A stretch of 64,000 nt of DNA from UBA1737 sp964541525. GTDB taxonomy: Bacteria; Bacillota_I; Bacilli_A; ML615J-28; CAG-313. The notes under the pieces were generated by a model. The model did not search any database. It was not told the DNA's origin and was given only the letters and a program-made list of their open reading frames with translations. The stretch is taken from contig CAZIQF010000006.1 of assembly GCA_964541525.1 (NCBI GenBank), positions 14,328 to 78,327 on the forward strand, read 5' to 3'. Numbering within the stretch: the first letter of the stretch is position 1; each line of letters starts with the position of its first letter. Made by a program: the position numbers and the translations under genes. This document shows positions 51,684-59,383 of the stretch, in pieces.

Positions 51684-52467
51684 TTAATAAAAAAGTGATT
51701 TTTTTCGATATTGATGGTACATTGTTAACCCCAGGAAAAAGAATCGTCGAGCCATCAACCATTCAAATTTTACAAGAGTTATCAATTCGTGATGATGTCG
51801 ATTTATATGTATCTAGTGGTAGAGCTAAAGAAACTTTAGGGGAAATTACACATATCCTACCATATTTTAGAGGACTAAATCTTGCCAATGGTGTCAGGTA
51901 ATTATTGATGGTAAAGAATATCTATATCCTTTTATGCGAAAGGATGTTGAACCATTTATTACTTATTTAAATGCCAATCAAATATCATATGCTGTTATGA
52001 CAAGCAAGTCTAATTTAAGAATGTATTTTAGAGACGATATTAAAAAAGGAATCGATGCTGAAGTAAAATGTGAATATCAGTTATTAACAGTTGATGATGA
52101 TTTCTACTTTGATGATATTATTGAATTGTGGATATTAGATATGAATGACAAAATTGAAGTTCTAAAAACACTATTTCCCAATTTAACTTTCTTTAATTGG
52201 GGTAACTTTGGTTGTGATGTTGTTCCTAATGGTAGAAGTAAAGCGAGTGGAATTAAAACGATTATTGAATTAATGAATTATAATTATGATTTAACTTATG
52301 CCATTGGGGATTCAGATAATGATGTTCCAATGTTTAAAGCAGTTAAAACTAGTATTGCAATGAATAATGGTTCGATTAATGCAAAAAATGCAGCAACTTT
52401 CATTACTGATGATGTTCAAAATGATGGTGTTAAAAAAGCAATTGATAATTATATTATCAAAAAATAA
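51680..52467 (+). pseudogene. Cof-type HAD phosphatase gene with frameshift
   Basis: Two frames give one HAD protein. The first (51680-51901) carries motif I FFDIDGTLLTPGKR and ends LANGVR at a TAA. The second resumes at about 51895 in another frame with QVIIDGKEYLYPFM and runs to 52467 with motif IV AIGDSDNDVPMFKA. Joined they make about 262 residues, normal for Cof-type phosphatases. One missing base near 51889-51895 (GGTGTCAGG) explains the break. No slippery heptamer is seen. It is either a recent mutation or a sequencing/assembly error. Confidence 0.85.
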
Positions 52468-52470
52468 AAC

Positions 52471-52496
52471 AAAAGCCTGTCTAAACAGGCTTTTTA
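52471..52496. terminator. Bidirectional terminator between HAD gene and def
   Basis: A 10-bp perfect stem (AAAAGCCTGT, 52471-52480, with 52485-52494), 4-base loop and T run. It overlaps the last bases of def. Confidence 0.88.
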
Positions 52497-53078
52497 TTCT
52501 TCTTCAAAATTAAATTTAATTGGTGTTGAGTTTTTAGGTATAAAATAAGGATTTTCTTGGTTAGCACGATCAACAAATAAAATTCCATTTAAATGATCAT
52601 ATTCATGTTGAAATACGACTGCTAAATATCCAGACAAGCGAATTTTTTGTTTATTAATAGTGCCACTTTTAAAATTATAGATATATGCTTCAAAAGTAAC
52701 TCGTTTTGGGCGGTGAATTAATGCATCACATTTTCGATCTACGGATAAGCATCCCTCTCCACCTTCAAGATATGTAAGTTCATCCGAATAACTGATCAGT
52801 TTCGGATTGATTAATGCAAATTCATGTTCAATACCTGATTCATCTGGAGCAACAATTGCAATCATTTTTTTTAAAATTCCAAGTTGTGGTGCTGCTATTC
52901 CTACGGCAGGGCGTAAATCATATTTAGCACACATTTCATCATCAATTGAATTGTGAACATATTCCATCATATCGATAATTAATTGTTCATCTTCTTTAGA
53001 TAATGGCAGTTGTACATCGCTAGATTTTGCTTTTAATAAAGGATTACCTTCTTTTATAACATCTTTCATTGTTAACAT
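52494..53078 (-). CDS. def: Peptide deformylase
   Basis: The 194-residue iron/zinc hydrolase removes the formyl group from new proteins. All three motifs are present: GIAAPQLG (near residue 61), EGCLSVD (near 109) with the Cys ligand, and QHEYDHLNG (near 156) with the two His ligands and catalytic Glu. The insertions and length fit the Gram-positive type 2 enzymes. AAGGAGG is 8 bases from ATG 53078. No fmt gene is adjacent. Confidence 0.96.
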   Translation of the reverse strand: MLTMKDVIKEGNPLLKAKSSDVQLPLSKEDEQLIIDMMEYVHNSIDDEMCAKYDLRPAVGIAAPQLGILKKMIAIVAPDESGIEHEFALINPKLISYSDELTYLEGGEGCLSVDRKCDALIHRPKRVTFEAYIYNFKSGTINKQKIRLSGYLAVVFQHEYDHLNGILFVDRANQENPYFIPKNSTPIKFNFEEE

Positions 53079-53134
53079 ATTTGATACCTCCTTAAATTAT
53101 ATTCATTATACTATATTTTTTATGATTTAACAAG

Positions 53135-53162
53135 AAAAAAACTACGAAAGTTACCTTTCGTA
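53135..53162 (-). terminator. Terminator after mscL
   Basis: An 8-bp perfect stem (53143-53150 with 53155-53162); the A run at 53135-53141 gives a U run on the minus strand. Confidence 0.8.
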
Positions 53163-53163
53163 A

Positions 53164-53754
53164 TTATTTCTTTAATAGGTTAATAATTTCTACTAGTAAA
53201 GCATTAGTAGAAGTATTTTGGGCTTTTTCTTGATCAGCAATGGCTTGTTCAGCAAGTTTTTTTGCAAGTTCTTCATTTGCAAGACGTTCTGCTTCTTTAG
53301 CTTTTTCTTCTTCTAATCTAATTTCATCTTCTCGAAGTTTAGCTTTCATTGCTTCAATTTTTGCGTTAATACTATTTAGAATTTTGACTAAAGCGAAAAT
53401 AATTATTGCAATTAATAAGAAGTTAATTACTGCTTCAATTACAATGCCCCAATTAATGTAGATACAAGCACTATTAACAACTTGGGTTACAGCTCCTGCA
53501 GCATCAGTACTATCAACAAAATATGGTTCTTTATTTAAAATTGTAATTAAAAGTACTTGTTTACCACCTGTAATGGAAAAGACAATCCAGTTGACAAATG
53601 GCATAAACACATTGTTAGTAAGTGAAGTAATGATTTTGGTAAATGCACTAGCAACAATAACCCCAGTGGCCATATCAACAACATTACCTCTAGAAATAAA
53701 TTTTTTGAATTCTGCAATAATTCCTGGTTTTTTACTTTTTCTCATTTTTTTCAT
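53164..53754 (-). CDS. mscL: Large-conductance mechanosensitive channel MscL
   Basis: The 196-residue channel opens on membrane stretch to release solutes. It has EFKKFISRGNVVDMATGVIV (near residue 15, the N-terminal helix and first membrane helix), a periplasmic-type loop, and a second membrane helix (about 103-122) followed by VKILNSINAKIEAMK. Typical MscL has 120-150 residues; this one has a long, charged, Glu/Ala-rich coiled-coil tail (about 130-180). There is a longer external loop as well. A single-gene unit with its own terminator. Confidence 0.93.
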   Translation of the reverse strand: MKKMRKSKKPGIIAEFKKFISRGNVVDMATGVIVASAFTKIITSLTNNVFMPFVNWIVFSITGGKQVLLITILNKEPYFVDSTDAAGAVTQVVNSACIYINWGIVIEAVINFLLIAIIIFALVKILNSINAKIEAMKAKLREDEIRLEEEKAKEAERLANEELAKKLAEQAIADQEKAQNTSTNALLVEIINLLKK

Positions 53755-53853
53755 TTCAGTACCTCTTTGTTAAATTATATTATTTTAATAATAAATAATA
53801 TAGGATTATTATATCACCTTTTTTTTATTTGTCGACAGATTAAGTAATAAATC

Positions 53854-53880
53854 AAAAAAGGGACTTAATTGTCCCCTTTT
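53854..53880 (-). terminator. Terminator after the YjcZ gene
   Basis: On the minus strand AAAAGGGGAC pairs with GTCCCTTTTT and runs into Ts; positions 53854-53880. Confidence 0.85.
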
Positions 53881-53894
53881 AAAAGTAGTATAAA

Positions 53895-54041
53895 CTACCA
53901 TCTAGCAGTACCAATGATTACTAACAAGATAAATAATACTAAAATTAAAGCGTAACCATAACCACCAAAGCTACCATTTCCACATCCACAAGATGTTGTA
54001 GGTTGACTGCAGCAACCATATCCATAATTAGGTTGATACAT
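53895..54041 (-). CDS. YjcZ-family sporulation protein
   Basis: The 48-residue protein has a Tyr/Gly/Cys-rich start (MYQPNYGYGCCSQ, CGCGNG) and the family's C-terminal membrane segment FGGYGYALILVLFILLVIIG. YjcZ/YczM-type peptides are small, membrane-linked and made during sporulation in Bacilli. AAAGGAGG lies 7 bases before ATG 54041; upstream in-frame codons lack a site. An AATACATT about 15 bases before the site could be part of a sigma-E promoter but has no good -35. Confidence 0.85.
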   Translation of the reverse strand: MYQPNYGYGCCSQPTTSCGCGNGSFGGYGYALILVLFILLVIIGTARW

Positions 54042-54108
54042 AGTTTGCACCTCCTTTACTTTAATGTATTCTAACATATATAAGAAGTTGTATATATTAG
54101 CCCATTGC

Positions 54109-54137
54109 TTGATAAAAATTTTTAAATTTGATATAAT
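54109..54137 (+). promoter_or_regulatory. Sigma-A promoter for the UPF0223 gene
   Basis: TTGATA (54109-54114), 17 bases, TATAAT (54132-54137), 15 bases before the ATG. Confidence 0.82.
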
Positions 54138-54152
54138 ATAATTGGTGATATA

Positions 54153-54422
54153 ATGAAAGCAAAAACTGTCGAACAAATAGCAATTGATATTGATTACGAA
54201 ACTTTTACAACTGAAGAAATTATTAAGATTTTTGATTTTTTTAATTTAATTTCCTATTATGTAAAAGGTGGTAAGGTGAAGAAAAGTGATTTAATTAATG
54301 CTTACCATACTTATCGTAGTGTGTTAAATAGTATTGCTTTTGAAAAGAGATATAATAAAATGTTTGAAGATAAAACAGGAATAAAGATATATCAAACAAT
54401 GAGAGAATTAGAAAATCAGTAG
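54153..54422 (+). CDS. UPF0223 (YktA-like) protein
   Basis: The 89-residue helical protein shows the UPF0223 pattern: DYETFTTEEIIKIFDFFNLI, a middle KKSDLINAYHTYRSVLNSIA, and FEKRYNKMFEDKTGIKIYQTM. The family is common in Bacilli and has no known function. The start is ATG 54153 with GGTGAT close upstream. It is a short single-gene unit ending at a terminator shared with the convergent small gene. Confidence 0.82.
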   Translation: MKAKTVEQIAIDIDYETFTTEEIIKIFDFFNLISYYVKGGKVKKSDLINAYHTYRSVLNSIAFEKRYNKMFEDKTGIKIYQTMRELENQ

Positions 54423-54437
54423 TTTTCTAATTTTTTT
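54406..54437. terminator. Terminator between convergent small genes
   Basis: A 10-bp perfect stem (AATTAGAAAA, 54406-54415, with 54423-54432) and a T run. It overlaps the end of the UPF0223 gene. Confidence 0.8.
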
Positions 54438-54663
54438 ATTGATAATTGCTTGCATCACTTTCAGAACGTATTCCTAAATAATTTTCTAGTCTGGTGATTC
54501 TCCTAGTTAAATCGGTGTTAACTCGTCTTAATTCATTTATTTGCTCATCGATTCTTGATAAATCATATTGATTATATGGAGATTGTTCCATCATCATATT
54601 GTATGGTTGTTGGAAATTAGCATCACCCATTCCTTGCATCCGATTTCTAAATTTATTAAACAT
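54436..54663 (-). CDS. Small coiled-coil protein with a sporulation-type promoter
   Basis: A 75-residue product, Met/Gln/Asn-rich at the start (MQGMGDANFQQPYNMMMEQS) and helical with heptad spacing at the end (IDEQINELRRVNTDLTRRIT). No family is recognised. AAAAGGAGG precedes the ATG. The promoter upstream matches the sigma-K consensus exactly and is back to back with that of ylbD, so I infer a mother-cell, possibly coat-related, protein. Confidence 0.72.
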   Translation of the reverse strand: MFNKFRNRMQGMGDANFQQPYNMMMEQSPYNQYDLSRIDEQINELRRVNTDLTRRITRLENYLGIRSESDASNYQ

Positions 54664-54687
54664 GTTAGTTACCTCCTTTTTCTACTT

Positions 54688-54718
54688 TAAGATATGATAA
54701 AGTTTTGAATTATGTGAC
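54688..54718 (-). promoter_or_regulatory. Sigma-K-like promoter of the small coiled-coil gene
   Basis: On the minus strand GTCAC, 17 bases, CATATCTTA, ending 10 bases before AGGAGG. Same spacing and -35 as the gerE and ylbD promoters. Confidence 0.68.
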
Positions 54719-54725
54719 AAAAATA

Positions 54726-54756
54726 GTCACGTTTAAATTGTCATTTTCATATTTTA
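54726..54756 (+). promoter_or_regulatory. Sigma-K-like promoter of ylbD-ylbE
   Basis: GTCAC (54726-54730), 17 bases, CATATTTTA (54748-54756), ending 5 bases before the ylbD ribosome binding site. It is divergent from the small-gene promoter; the two GTCAC boxes are only 7 bases apart. Confidence 0.68.
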
Positions 54757-54772
54757 TTAATGAGGTGAAAAG

Positions 54773-55138
54773 ATGGCAAGTAGAATGGATGAATTTAGAA
54801 CATTTATCAATAAGTATCCAAAAATTAGAACTGCTGTAACATCTAATAAAATGAGTTGGCAACAAGTATATGAGAATTGGGTAATTTTAGGTGAAAATGA
54901 TTCAATATGGGATGAATATCGAGAACAAAAAGCAAGTACTAATCCAACAGGAAAACTTGATGATTTATTATCCTCGACTAATATTAAGAGTATTATAGAA
55001 TATGTAAAGAAAATCAATCCTGATACAATTAGTAAGACCCTAAATACAGTTCAAAAGGTGTTACAAATTACGCAAAGTTTTGGTTCTAAACCAACGCCAG
55101 GATTATATAATGCAAATTATAATAGTTGGTGGGATTAA
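54773..55138 (+). CDS. ylbD: YlbD-like putative spore coat protein
   Basis: The 121-residue protein matches the YlbD family: EFRTFINKYPKIRTAVTSNK at the start, then SWQQVYENWVILGENDSIWDEY, and a C-terminal helix with NTVQKVLQITQSFG. YlbD is a coat protein in Bacillus, and the ylbD-ylbE order is kept there. GAGGTG precedes the ATG. A sigma-K-like promoter lies directly upstream. Its stop overlaps the next start as TAATG. Confidence 0.85.
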   Translation: MASRMDEFRTFINKYPKIRTAVTSNKMSWQQVYENWVILGENDSIWDEYREQKASTNPTGKLDDLLSSTNIKSIIEYVKKINPDTISKTLNTVQKVLQITQSFGSKPTPGLYNANYNSWWD

Positions 55139-55362
55139 TGCGTAATGATATTTTACAAAAAATCTATGCTAATGATCTATATTTAACTTATTTGCGATAC
55201 CATCCTAATTGGTATATTATTTTAAATCAACAACCTACTGCATATCCAGCCTTTGAAAAAGAAGTAAAAACGACTTTAAAGATAACTGCAGCGGATAAGA
55301 TTGATAATTTACGTAAACAAGTTGATTTTATTAATGGTATAATTAAATATTTAAGTAATTAA
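55138..55362 (+). CDS. ylbE: YlbE-like protein
   Basis: The 74-residue protein begins MRNDILQKIYANDLYLTYLR, then HPNWYIILNQQP and a C-terminal VDFINGIIKYL, the pattern of the YlbE-like family of Bacilli (unknown function). I chose ATG 55138, which shares TAATG with the ylbD stop; an earlier in-frame ATG at 55126 would need translation inside ylbD. The rpsP promoter starts 24 bases after its stop. Confidence 0.82.
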   Translation: MRNDILQKIYANDLYLTYLRYHPNWYIILNQQPTAYPAFEKEVKTTLKITAADKIDNLRKQVDFINGIIKYLSN

Positions 55363-55385
55363 TATAAAGTGTAAAGGTATTTTAC

Positions 55386-55414
55386 TTGACAGATATTAAA
55401 GATTATGGTAAAAT
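55386..55414 (+). promoter_or_regulatory. Extended -10 sigma-A promoter for rpsP
   Basis: A perfect TTGACA (55386-55391), 17 bases, TAAAAT (55409-55414) with TGG directly before the -10. A strong vegetative promoter. Confidence 0.9.
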
Positions 55415-55444
55415 ATTTACGGATTAATTATGGAGGTATTAAAA

Positions 55445-55714
55445 ATGGTTAAATTAAGATTACAAAGATTTGGATCAAAGAAAAATCCAGTGTATCGTAT
55501 CGTGGCAACAGATTCTCACAACCCTCGTGATGGTCGCTATATCGAAGTTATTGGCACTTATAATCCTTTAACTGAACCGGTTAAAGTAACTATTGTTGAA
55601 GAAAAAGCTTTAAAATGGTTAGAAAATGGTGCTAAACCAACTGATACTGTAAAATCTTTATTAAAAGAACAAGGAATTCTTGCAAAATTCGCATCTAACC
55701 AAGCTTCAAAATAG
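55445..55714 (+). CDS. rpsP: 30S ribosomal protein S16
   Basis: The 89-residue protein has the S16 hallmarks VKLRLQRFGSKKNPVYRIV, RDGRYIEVIGTYNP and ALKWLENGAKPTDTVKSLL. GGAGG at 55432-55436 lies 8 bases before ATG 55445; the in-frame ATG at 55430 overlaps that site. It starts the usual rpsP-khpA-rimM-trmD order, which here is broken after khpA. Confidence 0.97.
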   Translation: MVKLRLQRFGSKKNPVYRIVATDSHNPRDGRYIEVIGTYNPLTEPVKVTIVEEKALKWLENGAKPTDTVKSLLKEQGILAKFASNQASK

Positions 55715-55723
55715 GTGATGCTT

Positions 55724-55981
55724 ATGGGCGAAGTTAATTATGCAAATTTGATTGTGGAATTGATTAAGCCACTTGTTACACATCCTTTAGAAGTGGAAGC
55801 ACAAGTAGAACAAGAAAACGATGAATTAATCAAAGTTACAGCTTATGTACATCCAGATGATTTAGGTCGTGTTATTGGTAAAAAAGGACGTGTTGCAGGA
55901 GCGATTAGAACAATTGCACATGCTGCTGCTATTCGTTACCAACAATCAATTGAGATTGAATTTACGAGTAAAGAAGACTAA
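55724..55981 (+). CDS. khpA: KH-domain RNA-binding protein KhpA
   Basis: The 85-residue protein is a single KH domain with GRVIGKKGRVAGAIRTIAHA (GxxG loop GKKG near residue 48). KhpA pairs with KhpB/EloR and affects cell elongation and sRNA in Gram-positives. AGGTGAT directly after the rpsP stop serves ATG 55724; the GTG at 55715 and ATG at 55718 overlap it. A terminator follows, separating it from rimM by 2.9 kb. Confidence 0.94.
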   Translation: MGEVNYANLIVELIKPLVTHPLEVEAQVEQENDELIKVTAYVHPDDLGRVIGKKGRVAGAIRTIAHAAAIRYQQSIEIEFTSKED

Positions 55982-55986
55982 TTAAG

Positions 55987-56018
55987 AAGGCTATTTGGTA
56001 AAACTAAATAGCTTTTTT
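55987..56018 (+). terminator. Terminator after khpA
   Basis: A 10-bp stem (55987-55996 with 56006-56015, one G-T pair), 9-base loop and a T run. It closes the rpsP-khpA unit before the metal-efflux genes. Confidence 0.85.
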
Positions 56019-56072
56019 ATTTTGGAAAAAAAATAGCTATTCTATTTTAATGCAATTCATAATAAAATATAG

Positions 56073-56110
56073 TATAATATAATATAAACATATATAGATA
56101 TTTAGATATG
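56073..56110 (+). promoter_or_regulatory. Promoter -10 and candidate ArsR operator
   Basis: TATAAT at 56073-56078 is followed by a 22-base imperfect palindrome at 56089-56110 (CATAT...ATATG, 9 of 11 arm pairs match) covering the expected transcription start. AT-rich palindromes at this spot are typical operators of ArsR/CzrA repressors, so metal-released autorepression is likely. No good -35 is seen. Confidence 0.55.
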
Positions 56111-56120
56111 AGGTAGAAAC

Positions 56121-56411
56121 ATGCAAATTATAAATTATGATCATATGACTGATTTATCACAAATTTTTTCAGCATTAGGTGAAGAAACAAGGCTTATGAT
56201 TTCGATTTATTTATTAAAAAATCCTTCTAATGTGAGTGATATTAGTATATCTTTGAACATATCTCAGCCGAAAGTTTCCCATCATTTAAGAATTTTAAAG
56301 GATAGCAAAGTTGTTAAGTGTGATAAAGTTGGTAAAAATGCTATCTATAAAATTAATGATGAGCATATTGAAAAGATTATAGAATTAGGTATGATTCATA
56401 CGGGGTGCTAA
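56121..56411 (+). CDS. ArsR/SmtB-family metal-responsive repressor
   Basis: The 96-residue winged-helix protein has FSALGEETRLMISIYLL, the recognition helix region LNISQPKVSHHLRILKDS, and a beta wing VGKNAIYKIND. The C-terminus HIEKIIELGMIHTGC holds His/Glu/Cys residues that could form an alpha-5 metal site. The gene directly precedes a P1B ATPase gene (1-base gap), so it probably represses this efflux pump until zinc, cadmium or lead binds. GAGG precedes the ATG, next to a palindromic operator candidate. Confidence 0.92.
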   Translation: MQIINYDHMTDLSQIFSALGEETRLMISIYLLKNPSNVSDISISLNISQPKVSHHLRILKDSKVVKCDKVGKNAIYKINDEHIEKIIELGMIHTGC

Positions 56412-56412
56412 G

Positions 56413-58887
56413 ATGGAAGTTAAAAAATATCAAATTCTCAAAATGAATTCCGTGAAGGGAATTAATAAAATAATTAAAGAAATTAAAAAAATTGATAGTA
56501 TTTTTAACGTAACAATTGATAAAACAACAAAAATTATGATTTTGGAATGCATGCCACCAGAAAAACAAATTAAGGTAGAAAATTACTATCATAAATTAGA
56601 AGAAAGAATTTTGAAAATTATAAGAGTCTTTGAAAAACATGCAAAACTCCAAAGTATTGATAATGTAGAAGTCTTTAGAAAAGTCCTTTATTTGAATGGA
56701 TTAGATTGTGCATATTGTGGAACAAAAATTGAAAATCTTGCGAAAAAAGAATTAAACCATCAGCGAATTGTTGTTGATTATCCGACGTATCGTTTTATTA
56801 TTGAAACTACTGATAAAGCTTTAGTTGACAATCTTGAGGCAAGGGTTAGTGAAATCGCCCATAAGGTCGATGAAAGAATTGTTGTTCAAACAGCAGAAAA
56901 GGGTAAACCAAGATATAATGAAATTGAAAAAACATTTAAGAAGCCATCGGTAATTGTAATTTGGGCAGGTGTATTGGTTTTCTTAATCGGTTGTTTAATT
57001 GCTTATACTTTTGAGGATATTATTCATAATACCGGTGAAACTAATTCTATTTTTGGTGTTGCCTTAGTTATTATTGGTTATTTAATGATCGGACATAAAA
57101 TTATTTTTCGTTTTATTAAGAATCTTTTTAAAGGTAGAGTCTTTGATGAAAACTTTTTGATGACCGTTGCATCGATAGGTGCTCTTATTACCCAACACTT
57201 TGTTGAAGCTGCTGTGGTTATGGTGCTTTATCAATTTGGTGAATTTTTACAAAATGTTGCAGTAAATCGTTCAAGAAAGTCAATTGCGGATTTGCTTAGT
57301 TATGAAGTTCAAAATGTTAAATTAAAGATTGGTGAAGAAATAACTGAAGTCGGAGTCGAAGGGATTTTAGTTGATGATTTAATTGTTATTGCGAAAGGCG
57401 AAATGATTCCAGTTGATGGTAAGGTATGTAAAGGTAAAACTTATTTAGATACGAAAAATATTACTGGTGAATCAACTGCACGTAGTGTTAATATCGGTGA
57501 TGAGGTTTTATCTGGTAGTCTTAATATTGGTAGTGTAATTGAAATTAGGGTTACTAGAACATATAATAACTCAATGATGACAAGAATCTTAGATATGGTT
57601 GAAAATGCAACAATTAATAAAGCTAAAGCCGAAAATTTTATTTCAAAATTTTGTAAGTATTATACGCCAATTGTGGTATTAGTAGCAGCAATGATTTTAG
57701 CGATAGGCGTGATATCATCATTCTTTGTTGAAGAGGTTGAGTGGACACACTGGGTTTATGTTGCTATGGAATTTTTAGTTATCTCATGTCCTTGCGCATT
57801 GGTTATTTCCGTGCCACTTTCATTTTTCTGTGCGATTGGTGTTGCAAGTAAAAGAGGAATTTTGATTAGGGGTAGTAATTATCTAGAATCAATGTATCAT
57901 GTTGAAAACATGGTATTTGATAAAACAGGAACGCTAACTAAAGGGGAATTTAATATTACGAAGATTGTTCCCGCTGAAGGAATTAAAGAAGAGACTGTAA
58001 AACGATTATTAATTTATGCTGAATACTATTCGGAGCATCCGATTGGCAAATCACTAGTTGAAACGTATGGAAGAAACAATGTTTTAACTGAAATTATTAG
58101 TGAATATCAATCTTTACGTGGTGGTGCTAGAGCTTTAATTAATGGTAATCATGTTTTAATTGCCAGTAAAAATTTAGCAATCAAAGAAAAGATGGTTTTT
58201 CCAGAAGTAGATAGTCCTAACTTAGTTCTATATGTATTTAAAAATAAAACTTATATTGGACATGTATTAATTGGTGATACAGTTAGAGAAGAAGCTTATC
58301 AAACCCTTGCAAATCTACGTAAAGAAGGGGTTAGAAAGATTATTATGCTATCTGGTGATGCCAAACAAATCGCTTTAAATGTTGGTAATATGTTAAATAT
58401 TGATGAAGTATATTATGAATTATTACCAGATCAAAAAGTAGAATATATGGATAAGATTAAAGAAAACCGTAAAAGTAGGTATGGTACAACGGCTTATGTT
58501 GGGGATGGAATTAATGATGCTCCGGTAATTGCTTCAAGTGATGTTGGAATTGCAATGGGTGATACCGCCAGTGATGCTACAATATCAATTGCTGATATTG
58601 TAATTATGACCAATGATTTAAACAAATTAACGGAATTACAATATCTTGCAAGGCGCACAAGACATAAAGTAGTTCAAAATATTGTTTTTGCTTTAACTGT
58701 AAAAGTTATTGTAATGGTAATCGCGTTAGTAGGAAGAGGAAATGCTGTAACAATGTCATTATGGCTTGCAATCTTCTCTGATGTTGGCGTATCCCTTCTT
58801 GCAATTTTAAATTCATTAAGAATTATGCGTATATTTGGAAAACAACATAAAATTGATCAAGGAGAAGTGGAAAGTAATGAACAATAA
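56413..58887 (+). CDS. Heavy-metal P1B-type ATPase (Zn/Cd/Pb exporter type)
   Basis: The 824-residue pump has a degenerate first metal-binding-like domain (1-75, no CxxC), a second with LNGLDCAYCGTKIENLA (near residue 95), eight membrane helices, the actuator NITGESTA (near 350), the metal channel SCPCALVISVPL (near 460), phosphorylation DKTGTLTKG (near 500), the HP motif EHPIGKSL and GDGINDAPV (near 697). CPC with the CxxC domain suits zinc, cadmium or lead export. It follows the ArsR gene and overlaps rimM by 11 bases. The region sits inside a normally intact ribosomal operon. Confidence 0.95.
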   Translation: MEVKKYQILKMNSVKGINKIIKEIKKIDSIFNVTIDKTTKIMILECMPPEKQIKVENYYHKLEERILKIIRVFEKHAKLQSIDNVEVFRKVLYLNGLDCAYCGTKIENLAKKELNHQRIVVDYPTYRFIIETTDKALVDNLEARVSEIAHKVDERIVVQTAEKGKPRYNEIEKTFKKPSVIVIWAGVLVFLIGCLIAYTFEDIIHNTGETNSIFGVALVIIGYLMIGHKIIFRFIKNLFKGRVFDENFLMTVASIGALITQHFVEAAVVMVLYQFGEFLQNVAVNRSRKSIADLLSYEVQNVKLKIGEEITEVGVEGILVDDLIVIAKGEMIPVDGKVCKGKTYLDTKNITGESTARSVNIGDEVLSGSLNIGSVIEIRVTRTYNNSMMTRILDMVENATINKAKAENFISKFCKYYTPIVVLVAAMILAIGVISSFFVEEVEWTHWVYVAMEFLVISCPCALVISVPLSFFCAIGVASKRGILIRGSNYLESMYHVENMVFDKTGTLTKGEFNITKIVPAEGIKEETVKRLLIYAEYYSEHPIGKSLVETYGRNNVLTEIISEYQSLRGGARALINGNHVLIASKNLAIKEKMVFPEVDSPNLVLYVFKNKTYIGHVLIGDTVREEAYQTLANLRKEGVRKIIMLSGDAKQIALNVGNMLNIDEVYYELLPDQKVEYMDKIKENRKSRYGTTAYVGDGINDAPVIASSDVGIAMGDTASDATISIADIVIMTNDLNKLTELQYLARRTRHKVVQNIVFALTVKVIVMVIALVGRGNAVTMSLWLAIFSDVGVSLLAILNSLRIMRIFGKQHKIDQGEVESNEQ

Positions 58888-59383
58888 ATATATTGAAATT
58901 GGAAAAGTAGTTAATACTTTTGGCTTAAAAGGTGAATTAAAAATTCAAAGTGAAAGTGATTTTATTGATTATCGCTTTGGTGTTGGTCATAAAATTTATT
59001 TAAAAAGAGGTAGAATCATTGAAGAATATCAAGTCTCTTCAATGCGGATGCTAAAAGGTAATGTTATTATTTGTGTTAATGAATTAGATGATATCAATCT
59101 TGTCGAGCATTTGGTTGGATCAATTGTTCTTGCATTAAAAGATGATCTTCCACCACTTAATGAAGATGAATATTTAATTGATGATTTAGTTGGTTTAGAA
59201 GTCGTTGATGAAAATCAAGCAGTAGTTGGGATAGTTAATGATGTAATTATTATTCCTTCAAATGATATTTTAGAAATCAAAATGATGAATGGTACATTAA
59301 AATTAATTCCTTTTGTTGATGAATTTGTTTTAGAAGTAACTGATACAAAACTTATTGTTAAAATGCCTGAGGAAGATTTATGA
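58877..59383 (+). CDS. rimM: 16S rRNA processing protein RimM
   Basis: The 168-residue protein binds S19 and helps 30S maturation. It has EIGKVVNTFGLKGELKIQS at the N-terminus, the PRC-barrel part with EYLIDDLVGLEVVDENQAVV (near residue 94) and LKLIPFVDEFVLEVT near the end. I chose ATG 58877, giving the normal RimM start; it lies inside the end of the ATPase gene, with AAGGAG 12 bases upstream. It overlaps trmD by 4 bases. Confidence 0.95.
   Translation: MNNKYIEIGKVVNTFGLKGELKIQSESDFIDYRFGVGHKIYLKRGRIIEEYQVSSMRMLKGNVIICVNELDDINLVEHLVGSIVLALKDDLPPLNEDEYLIDDLVGLEVVDENQAVVGIVNDVIIIPSNDILEIKMMNGTLKLIPFVDEFVLEVTDTKLIVKMPEEDL

Noticed and set aside
51880..51905. Programmed -1 frameshift in the HAD gene
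   Set aside because: There is no X-XXY-YYZ slippery sequence or downstream stem; a one-base loss is simpler.
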